Shown one piece after another: positions 55,998 to 64,000 of a DNA stretch of 64,000 nucleotides. The position numbers and the translations under genes are program-made. The notes under the pieces were generated by a model, which was not told where the DNA came from, did no database searches, and saw nothing but the letters and a program-made list of their open reading frames with translations. The stretch comes from Elephas maximus indicus (lineage: Eukaryota > Chordata > Mammalia > Proboscidea > Elephantidae). Numbering within the stretch: the first letter of the stretch is position 1; the number at the start of each line of letters is the position of its first letter. The stretch is from the NCBI RefSeq assembly GCF_024166365.1, contig NC_064820.1, forward strand, positions 134,560,001 through 134,624,000, given 5' to 3'.

Positions 55998-56168
55998 GCT
56001 CCCTGGTGGCACAGCGGCTTAAGCGCTCAGTTGCGCCACAGGAAAAAGATGTGGCGGTCTGCTTCTGTAAAGATTTACAGCCTTGGAAACCCTATAGGGC
56101 TGTTCTACTCTGTACTATAGGGTTACTATAGTCAGAATCGACTCAACTCCAATGGGTTTTTGTTTTGG
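55998..56168 (+). mobile_element. AfroSINE, long subtype with internal deletion
   Basis: 'ggctccctggtggcacagcg', then 'gcgctcagttgcgccacagg' joins directly to 'aaaaagatgtggcggtctgc'. The B-box segment is lost. Tail 'agtcagaatcgactcaactc'. Confidence 0.85.
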
Positions 56169-56204
56169 AGCTTGAAAATAAGTAGCACCTAATAACACAA
56201 GCAC

Positions 56205-56435
56205 TAATAGCTCCAATTTATTGAGAACTTATACCCACTTACTATAATGGTCTAGGCATTTTTTATGCATTATCTCAATTAATCCTCACAATATCACTAA
56301 GAGTACTATGAGTATGAATCAACTACTACGAATTACACAATTTGATAGAGAAGGAACTCGAGGCTCAGAAAGGCTGCTCCATCTCATGCTGCTGGGATTT
56401 GAATCCAAGCAGCCTGCCTTCAAACCTGCAGTATA
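56205..56435 (-). mobile_element. MIR SINE (ancient)
   Basis: Plus strand: 'tgcattatctcaattaatcc', 'gagaaggaactcgaggctca', 'gggatttgaatccaagcag', the complement of MIR core and head. Confidence 0.7.
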
Positions 56436-57229
56436 TACTACCGCCATTTTTGTTGAGGGCAGAGTTAATTACATCCAGGCAGCTGGACGTTTTGCTCTAA
56501 ATAAACCTAGTTTTTTGGTTTTGTTTTTTCTTTTTAAAGTCTAAATTGTTGCCTCTTTCCAAAAGCAACAATATGACTTAATCATGTTGAACATCATGCA
56601 AAACATGTTGCAATAAATATCTTTATGCCATAAAGTTTCTCATGATATCAGATACGACAGCTTTAAAGAGCTTCTAACAAATCAAAAGATCACACCAGCT
56701 TCTTGAGAAGGCCATTCTAACAGGAGCTCCTTGGTAAGAATGTGCCCCACCCCCAACCCTCACCATCCAGTTTAGACAGAAGCACAAGAACCTTTCTGCT
56801 TATTTGTTTGGACTTCGGGAACAGTGGATTTGGTTTTGTCTTTTTTTAAGTTACATTTTAGATTCTAATTATATAATCACATCTGAGTATCTGTTATCTC
56901 TGGTGTCTTCACTGCATAAGGTCAATCCCCAAAGGAACAGTTTTTTCAAGCTTGTAATCTCAAAGTCTACACAATAGTAATACATACAGCTATTGCATAA
57001 CAGCACTGCGTTATGCACTAATTTTTTTCAATTACTATTTAAATATTTATTCTCTCAAAAACACAAAATGTTTCACTTGAAAAATGAAAACATTTTTGTA
57101 AAGCTTTTTTTTTTTCAATATCCATACATTCATTTTTTTCTTAACAAGTATTTACTGAAAACCTATTATATTATTATATGCTAGATACCTTGCTAAGAGC
57201 CAAAGAAAATAGCAGGGCAGATGATTTGA
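56436..57229. other. Intronic DNA with a weak L2 trace
   Basis: 57150-57229 ('agtatttactgaaaacctat', 'gctagataccttgctaag') resembles an inverted L2 3' end. The rest is unassigned. Confidence 0.4.
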
Positions 57230-57670
57230 GAGATGTCTTTCTCCCTAAAACAAAACTTATAAGACTTGGCTCAGGTATAGTGAGTGTCCCAGACATCTAA
57301 ATGTCTGGTCTCAGCATCTGGATAAACAGAAGGTCCACTCACTGACAGGGGTTATACCAGGGAGGAGAACAAGGTAGGGGGTGTGCGTGGAGGCAGGGAG
57401 GGGGTGCAAAGATTCAGTTTTCCACACATGATGTTTAAAATATCTCAGCTACATCTCAATGGCAGTGCCAAATAAGCAGCTGGATTTGTAAGTAGAAGAG
57501 AAGAGTAAGCTGGAGACATAAATTTGGGAGTTACCAATACAAAGATGGTTTTTAAAGCAATGGGAATGGATGAGATTGTCTAGAGAGCAAGTGTAATTAA
57601 CAGTGAGATGAGAACAGGCCTAAGGTTGAAATCTGAAGAACTGGTACACTGAGTAAGATGGAGAAGAATT
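57230..57670 (+). mobile_element. Ancient unclassified mammalian repeat
   Basis: 'aagattcagttttccacaca', 'gagacataaatttgggagtt', 'ggatgagattgtctagagag' have the order of a dispersed repeat seen widely in mammals. I cannot name it. It is probably the same family as 8170-8483/15300-15490. Confidence 0.45.
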
Positions 57671-57774
57671 CAACAAAAAAGACTGAGAGAATTCATTCAT
57701 CCAGCAAATATTAACTGAGCTTTCGCCAAAAATAGAGAGAGAGAGGGAGAGCAGCTGCTGAGTCTGCTTAACTA

Positions 57775-59015
57775 CAACCAAACACCTCATGGGATTTGGT
57801 TTTTTGGTATGGAGGTTTAAGGTCATGGCATCATGGGAATTCCACGTAATTCATCTAATATTATTTTCAGTTCTTCTGCTCAACCTCCTGGTTTGCTGCA
57901 TCATGCCTAGGGTCTTAAAAGCTTATAAACAGCCATCCAAGATACAGTCATCCCTTGCTATCCACAAGAGATTGGTTCCAGATACCAAAATCCGAGGACG
58001 CTCAAGTCCATTATATAAAATGGCATAGTATTTGCGTATCATCACCTATGCACATCCTTGCCTATACATTAAAATCATCTCTCATAATACCTAATAACAA
58101 TGCAAATGTTATCTAAATAGATGTTATACAGTACTGTATTGTTTAGGGAATAATGACAGGACTTGAGGCAAACAATGCTCAAACAATGACTGCTAGAGAG
58201 AGACTGAGGATCTGTGAAATGGTGGGAGGCTACAGCAGGGTATGCCTACACAACATTCCATTCGCATAGATTCAGCATAATGCTCAGTGCACAGCAAATT
58301 CAAATTGTGTTTTTTGGACATTTTTTTTTTACAAGTATTTTTAATCCACAGTTGGTTGAATCCACAGATGTAGAAACTGTAGATCTAGAGGACCAATTGC
58401 ATAACAAATGGTCTCTATTCACCTGGAGCAGGAAAGGAAGGGGGAAAGTCAAGACCAAGAGGAGGAAATGGAACGTATGCCTAATTGCTTCCATGAACAA
58501 ACACCTCCTTTGCCACGAGACCAGAATAACTGGACGGTACCCAGCTACCATTAATGAACGTTTTGATCAAGATTCTACAGAAGAATCCTGATCAAAAGGG
58601 TAACAACGCAAAACAGAACTAAAAATTCTCATGGAATCCAGACTTTCTGGAGCCACTGTGGCTGGATAAACCCGAAACTGTTGCCTTGAGATAATCGTGA
58701 AACTTTAACCTCTAAATCAAAAATATTCCCTTAAGTCTTATTTAAAACCAAATGGGTCAGCTTATTTAGTTGAGAATATTTGCCTGGAACGTCATGCTCT
58801 TTTGAAAAATTATTTATATGAGATTAAACTAATAACAGCAACTGGCAAGGGCAGACAGGAAGCTTAGAAGGCAGTGAGTTCACGTTAATGGGGGAGGAAC
58901 AATTCGCAAAAGGAGGGTGAGAATGGTTGCACAGCTCTAAGAACGTAATTAATGTCACTGAATTGTACATGTGGAAAATGTTGAACTGGTGTATGTTTTG
59001 AACAAAAACAATTTT
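57775..59015 (+). mobile_element. Old L1 3' UTR, interrupted by MER2
   Basis: 'ctagggtcttaaaagcttat' before the MER2 and 'gaccagaataactggacggt' after it are L1 3' UTR text of the same general type as the 5221 and 33082 copies, but more diverged. The tail near 58905-59015 ends in A-rich sequence. The ORFs at 57789 and 58214 are chance readings. Confidence 0.6.
57945..58399 (+). mobile_element. MER2 (Tigger-related non-autonomous DNA transposon)
   Basis: Left end 'cagtcatcccttgctatcca' after a TA; 'gttccagataccaaaatccg' and 'ataaaatggcatagtatttg' follow the MER2 order. The right end 'gaggaccaattgca' is its weak inverted partner, followed by TA. Confidence 0.8.
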
Positions 59016-59400
59016 TAAAAAAAATCAACTGAGTACATACCATGTGCCAAGCTAGGCACTGGGGATACACTGCTAAACAAATAGACATGAGCAAAGAAAG
59101 ACCCGAAAATATTACTAGAAGATCAATCTGAAGAGACTACTAGATTTAGAGATAATGGAAGTAACTGATGCTCTTAACAAGAACAGTTATAATAAAATGA
59201 TAGAAGAAGAGTTTGTCTCATACTCCTTCAAAAGAAACACTTCTGAGAAGCTTGACTACAAAATGGAGCAGGGGTTTACACTGGTAAAGAGTCAATTATT
59301 TAGTAATCATTTATTGAGGCACACTGTGTTACACACTATAGATAAGAAGCAAATGTAGCGTCCTCGTTTCCAAGAGTTTCACAGTTAAGTAGTGAGTAGA
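59016..59400 (-). mobile_element. L2 LINE 3' fragments, minus strand
   Basis: 59025-59090 ('taccatgtgccaagctaggc', 'ctggggatacactgctaaac') and 59285-59395 ('atcatttattgaggcacact', 'agagtttcacagttaagtag') are complements of the L2 3' end. Confidence 0.6.
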
Positions 59401-59624
59401 TAAAGAAAATATATACAGAGGCAGGTTTAAGGAATCAATGGAATATAGGGTTCAGAATAGAAAATGGAGGGAAACAGAGCTGGAAAAGGTGAAGGGCCAC
59501 CTTGCCAAGGAGTCTAGACTGATGCGCTAAACAACAAAGAGCCTCTCCTTCAGGAAAAGCCTTCCCACCATTTCTTCCTTTCTCATCCCCCAATGCCTAC
59601 AAATAAAGACCGAACCATATGAGA

Positions 59625-59890
59625 CATATACATCCACGTTCATCCCACCTAAATAAATTACTATGCCATTCTTCAAAGCCACCTCCATAAAGCAATCTCT
59701 GATCATCCTATCAGGAAGTAAGCTTTTTCTTTACAAGCTCTGTTTATACCTTTTTCATCATATTTATCATATACAGATATATGCTAATCCAACTGCAATC
59801 CCCCCCGCTAGTTTGTAATTTACTTAAGGGCAAGGACAACATCAGATGTATCTGGAATTTCAGCACTGTAAATGTTAAATGGATAAATGT
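59625..59890 (+). mobile_element. L2 LINE 3' end
   Basis: 'aatctctgatcatcctatca', 'acttaagggcaaggacaaca' and 'aatgttaaatggataaatg' follow the L2 3' order. Confidence 0.6.
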
Positions 59891-60084
59891 AATAGATTTG
59901 GTTGAAAGCAGGTCTTTAGGAGGATGCAAACATAGAACAGCCCAGTTTTAGTGAAGGGTGTGGGTATCAAAGTCCATTGGACACTGATGAAAGAAGCGCA
60001 AGCTTCGGAAGAACATGGAGGAGAAAGGCCATTGGCAGCTGGAAGTGGAGAATAAACAGGGGTAACGATAGATGTTGAACACCC

Positions 60085-60235
60085 CCGTGTGCCAGACAAA
60101 ATACTTGTTCTTTATCACATTTAATCTCTTCGACAACCTATGACACAGATATTATTAGCCTCATTTTACAGAAAAAGAAACAAGCCTGAAGTGGCAGAAG
60201 TAGGATTCTACAATCTATGTTTAACTGCAAAGAAC
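60085..60235 (-). mobile_element. MIR SINE (ancient)
   Basis: Plus strand 'cacatttaatctcttcgaca', 'tcattttacagaaaaagaaa' is the complement of MIR. Confidence 0.6.
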
Positions 60236-60530
60236 ATGTGCTTTCTGATCTGCCACACTCTGCCTCCTACTTTTATAAATGAGCTTAGGATTGTACCTAA
60301 AATTCATAAATAAGCATAAGCCATTGTTTATTTTTAAATGTACAGCAGCATATAGCTTACTAATTATATCCTGAAATCCACTAAACTGAGTCATAGTGTC
60401 AATAAATTCCATAATCAAAACTGACCATTGCTCTTTAAAAAGAAATAGTCACAAAAGTTTATTCATTTTATATCTAGTAAATGAACATTACTTTAGAAAT
60501 TATATAAGATTCATTTTGGATAGGAGTACC

Positions 60531-60725
60531 AAAAAACCAAACCCACCGCCGTCGTCTTTATTCCAACTCACAGCGACCCTACCTAAGAAAGTAGAACTGC
60601 CTCATAGGCTTTCCAAGGCTGTCAGTCTTTCTGGAAGCAGAGTACCACAGCTTTCTCCCTTGGAGCTGTTGGTGGGTTCGAACCTCTGACCTCTCAGTTA
60701 GCAGCCGAGCACTTTAACCATTTCA
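60531..60725 (-). mobile_element. AfroSINE-related element, older subtype
   Basis: Plus strand: 'ccaaacccaccgccgtcgtc', 'ttccaactcacagcgaccct', 'gggttcgaacctctgacctc', 'agcagccgagcactttaacc'. It is the only minus-strand SINE in the gene's intron, so it lies in the sense direction. Confidence 0.85.
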
Positions 60726-61400
60726 AACCTTTAAGCAATTTTTTTTAAGGCTGACTCAAAATTGTCCTGAAACTAAGCATTTTAAACACAGCTTTACAAC
60801 TAAAAGTAGATGTTAGAGAATAATTTCAATTCGTATTTCTACTAACAGGAATTTTATTTTTCACAACATCAGCAAATAATTTTTTTATTATTTAGATGAG
60901 AATTTTTCATAATGCTATGTCACTACAGTTCATCATAAAAGTTCTCATGTATATTCAGTGGCAATGATAATCGGCTAGTAAACTGGGGTTGGGGGGAGAA
61001 GGGGGCAGGCAACAATGTATATTCGAACAGGGGAAAAGAAAACTCTAAAACCTGTCTTTCTATTTAAAATAGCAAACAAAGCCTCTGTGTTACACAACAA
61101 ATGCATAAGCACAAGCAGGGTCGGTGAACCATCTACTCATTTAAGAAGTGCTCCCAAATCTCTATCACTTGAAGCAAAAAAGTTGCAGCAGGCAAAAGAG
61201 CTCCTCGAGCAATTATTTCTTGTTGTTCACAGCGTATGGTAATGACATCAAATACTTTTGAATAAACCAATTGTAATTACTACATTGAGAGGTTTGTTTT
61301 TTAAAATACAAAATGGTTCTAAATCTTTGAAATTACAGTTAATGGAGCTATTTCTGCCTGCCTACACTTGAAAACTCACCACATGTTCAACACTTTCTGG

Positions 61401-61462
61401 CAGCTACACACACACACACACACAAAAAAAAAATACAAGGAAAAAAAGAGAGAGAGAGAGAG
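61401..61462 (+). repeat. (CA)n, poly(A) and (GA)n simple repeats
   Basis: 'acacacacacacacac' followed by A-runs and 'gagagagagagagaga'. Confidence 0.9.
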
Positions 61463-61923
61463 ATCATCAGAAAACGGCCCACACTGAAATGATCACATTG
61501 TTTTTCATGCTTAATTTCTCCAAGCAGCCATATTGTAACTTACATTCACAAAAAAGCTAATTTAAAACTAATAATAAAGCATGCAGGATACTATAAAATC
61601 AATACTTATTTATTCTTATGCTTACAGAAAAAATGAATGTCTATCATACAGCCATAACCTCCATGCATAAACACTCTTAAAAATCAAAAGCTAAAAATAT
61701 GCTGCTAATTCTAAATAAGAATTTGAGCAGTTTGTAAAAAACAACTTTTAATTATTGAAGTATTTACTGAAGTAGCACTATCTTAAACCTAAAAAAATCA
61801 CTAAACACTTCTGCATGCACCTATTCTTGAAAAAAATTTCCTGCAATTGTACATGACTATAAATCTCACACATGCAGAGCTTAAGAAAAAAATGTCACTA
61901 AAACAAGCAAAATGAATACGCAC

Positions 61924-62030
61924 TTGGTTTCATCCATCACTTCTACTTCTGTAGGGGCTGTGATGGGCGCATTTGAACGTCCTGCAGTAGGGTCATCTGT
62001 GTTTAATTCCCCGTTTGTAGAACTTACAAC
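61924..62030 (-). CDS. CSNK1G3: CSNK1G3 penultimate exon (acidic C-terminal tail)
   Basis: 107-base exon in phase 0, encoding the variable region between the kinase domain and the membrane anchor. On the minus strand it follows a poly(T) tract and acceptor 'ccag' (62034-62031) and reads [20 protein letters not shown], then [16 protein letters not shown]. The last codon is split: AA here, G in the exon ending at 50383. The donor is GTGCGT. The sequence matches the CK1 gamma-3 tail as I remember it. The kinase domain exons must lie beyond 64000. Skipping of this kind of tail exon is known among gamma isoforms, but the window alone cannot show it. Confidence 0.88.
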
Positions 62031-64000
62031 CTGGAAAAAAAAAAAAAAGTATATATATATATGTACTACGTAACAAGTTATATAATAATAAACATAATTA
62101 AGTTTAAAGTATTCAAATTAGAAAGCTAACATGAGGAACATAAAACAATTAGTATGTAGTTGTTCGTAACTGAATGTAGTTAAGAGGTCTAGCATTTTAT
62201 TAACAACCAAGATCATCCAATACGAGCTTTTTCAATTTTCTTTCCATCTTGACATTTCTGTCTTCAGACTCTTTCCTTCTGGTTTTTAAGATTAACTCCT
62301 ACACTTGTGTCTCAATCAGTGGTCTCTGTATACCCATCTCCTTTGGTACCTTTCTGTATCATTTATTACTACTCATTGAAAAATTCAGTACTTCGCCTTC
62401 TGATAGAGCCTTCGCTTCAACCTGTAACCACACTCAGGTCTCTACCTAAACTATCACTTCCATGTAAAGGACTCCCCGAGCCTAACCACTCACCCACATC
62501 TTTGGTCAGACAGACATCTCCCTTTGACACCTCAAGCTCAGTATTCTCAAAACCAAATTTATCATCCTCCCTCTTAAATCTGTTACTCTTCTTTTGGTTC
62601 CTATTTCTATTTAAAGACCTACCATCTGCCTGACCTCAAAGCTTAAATTCTAAGAATCATCTTTGATGTTTCTCCTAGCTATTCTCTAGTCTCTTTATAA
62701 GAAAAAAAAAAAGTTAATGACACTAGAGTTAATAGCTCACTACTAAAGAATACCAGAGGCTCTATACAATCTCATATTTCTAAAAATTAATTCAAAAGTT
62801 CTTACTGAGGATCTACACTGTTCTAGGTACCTGGGATATCTCAGTAAATAAGAGAGGCAAACATCCCTGCCCTTGTGGACCTTATATTCTAGTGTGGAGA
62901 AATAAGCCCCTCTCTCCCACCCCAAGAAAAGTAATATTTCTGGGTTAATTCAAAATAATGGAAATTCTGTTTCCTCTATCCTATGTGGGCCAAGTACTTA
63001 GAAATCAACTTCACATTTGTACATACGGCTGAAAACACGAAAATGCCTTGACGATCTTTAGAGGCAACCCAGGGAGTCACCAAAGAACACTCATACATCT
63101 AAGTCTGCCTTTCTGCCTCTGGGGCACAGGCACTCCCCCGTCTGTCATTCTGCTGACCGCTGTGGACATTCTTCTCTGTATTTTCCCCCTTTCTGAAAAC
63201 ATTTAAAAATAATTATATTGAACATAATTTGGTTCTTTATTCTCTGCTTTTAAAATATCAGAACTCCTACAATGAACTGGAAAGAAGCTAGAAACCAGAA
63301 TTCCTACCTTACACTTTTATATTCTCTAATATTTTTAACTAGTAGAGTGCCTTGCATGCAATAGATGATCAGTACATTTCACTGAACAATTTATGTTACT
63401 CTTCCCATGACATAATACCCAACAGATTTGCTTTTTCTCCCTTTTGTTCAATAGCCCTACATAGCTGGACCCTATCTTGAGTTACAGGCTGCTCTTCTTT
63501 CATATCTTCTCTAGCTCTAAGCAGCATAATTGGAAATTAAAAACTCAGGTATTCTAAATTTCAGATATTTTCCAACAGCAGTAACTATATATGTATTGTA
63601 ATAAGCTGACTTCAGTTCACAGAAGACTTTTTTTTAACATATTTTTAATTAAGATGCTATTGCAATCCCTAAAATATAACATTTGAACAACATGAGCATG
63701 AAAATAATACAGAAACAGGGTCTGCATAGCCCCTAAGACTTGGCCTAATCACATTAGCAACAAAGAGTAGCACAAAGTGAATTACTTTCTCTTTGTCACT
63801 TTCGGCACAGCTTACTCAGAACTGCTTGTCAAGTTTATGGCCATTTCAGAAGACTAATAAAACTTTACTGACCTGGGCTTTTGGGAAATTATTTGCAAGA
63901 GAAATAAAATGATTCGTATTGCAGAGGAAGACTTTTGAACCCGACTTTTATAAACTTTATTTTAGTGAAATCCTTCGAATCCCATTCTGCCTGATTGACC
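62031..64000 (-). other. CSNK1G3: CSNK1G3 upstream intron (partial)
   Basis: No further exon is recognised up to the window edge. 62240-62700 contains an ancient dispersed repeat ('gacacctcaagctcagtatt') of unknown family. 62785-62905 is an L2 3' end on the minus strand ('tctacactgttctaggtacc', 'ccctgcccttgtggacctta'). The rest is unassigned. Confidence 0.6.

Larger units (their letters stand above)
50384..61923 (-). other. CSNK1G3: CSNK1G3 last intron (11.5 kb)
   Basis: Donor 'gtgcgt' (61923-61918 on the minus strand), acceptor 'tttccttccatctgcag'-type end at 50384. It contains a run of six plus-strand AfroSINEs (51938-56168), one minus-strand SINE (60531), L2 and MIR relics, an old L1 3' UTR with a MER2 inside, and simple repeats at 51509-51537 and 61401-61462. 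50384-51937 and 60730-61400 show nothing I can name. No further exon of the gene was found in it. Confidence 0.8.

Noticed and set aside
51938-56168. CRISPR-like or satellite array
   Set aside because: The repeated units are dispersed SINEs of about 160-205 bases with irregular spacing, diverged from each other and flanked by individual TSDs.
58214-58591. 125-codon ORF as a small gene
   Set aside because: It spans the MER2 right end and the old L1 3' UTR, with no conserved domain.
61015-61242. 75-codon plus-strand ORF with SLEAKKLQQAKELLEQ as a coding exon
   Set aside because: It is on the opposite strand to CSNK1G3, has no splice pattern that fits, and shows no homology I recognise. The coiled-coil look is likely chance.
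62031-64000. A further CSNK1G3 exon near the right edge
   Set aside because: I looked on the minus strand for kinase-domain or tail codons with splice sites and found none that I could support.

Overview
The window is mammalian nuclear DNA from an afrotherian, most likely a paenungulate such as an elephant. The evidence is the interspersed repeats: about 19 copies of a tRNA-derived SINE of AfroSINE type (heads like 'ccctggtggcgtagtggtta', tails like 'gtcgctatgagtcggaatcgactcgacgg'), several RTE/BovB-like LINE copies, and L1 elements of one related lineage. I assigned these families from memory of their sequences, without a database search.

The only host gene I can support is on the minus strand at the right end. 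Two exons of casein kinase 1 gamma-3 (CSNK1G3) are visible: a 107-base exon at 61924-62030, and the terminal exon, whose coding part is 50329-50383. They are separated by an 11.5 kb intron. The joined reading encodes the acidic tail and the C-terminal CCCFF-basic membrane anchor of the kinase. A 3' UTR of about 2.3 kb runs down to paired AATAAA signals at 48006-48018. Everything left of about 48 kb is downstream intergenic DNA.

Layout. 1-8483: L1 3' UTR and ancient repeats, SINE/RTE junction fragments, an old LTR, and an RTE element (about 5020-7925) interrupted by a truncated L1 with a target-site duplication (TSD). 8484-15299: a nearly full-length, young L1 with a perfect 16-base TSD, an intact ORF1, and an ORF2 broken by two stops and a compensating frameshift pair. 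15300-22276: mostly unique DNA with SINEs, a minus-strand RTE 3' end and L2/L1M remnants. 22277-29231: a second, inverted L1 with a nested SINE and an ORF2 deletion of about 800 bases that removes the reverse transcriptase active site. 29232-36062: microsatellite, ancient repeats, a 5'-truncated L1 (31125-33765) with perfect TSDs and its own nested SINE, MIR, and a MER20-like element split by a SINE fragment. 36063-38942: a Tigger-like DNA transposon bounded by TA, carrying later insertions. 40122-41434: RTE. 42440-46073: L1 tail, CR1/L3 relic, MIR, and an end-to-end decayed hAT transposon of 2280 bases with an 8-base TSD. 48 kb to the end: CSNK1G3. Its large intron holds six plus-strand SINEs (antisense to the gene), L2/MIR relics, and an old L1 3' UTR interrupted by a MER2 element.

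I found no novel defence, toxin or CRISPR-like system. The interest lies in the nested transposon archaeology, the sequence evidence that the SINE and the RTE LINE share a 3' tail and form chimeric junctions, and the element-poor 3' UTR of CSNK1G3.
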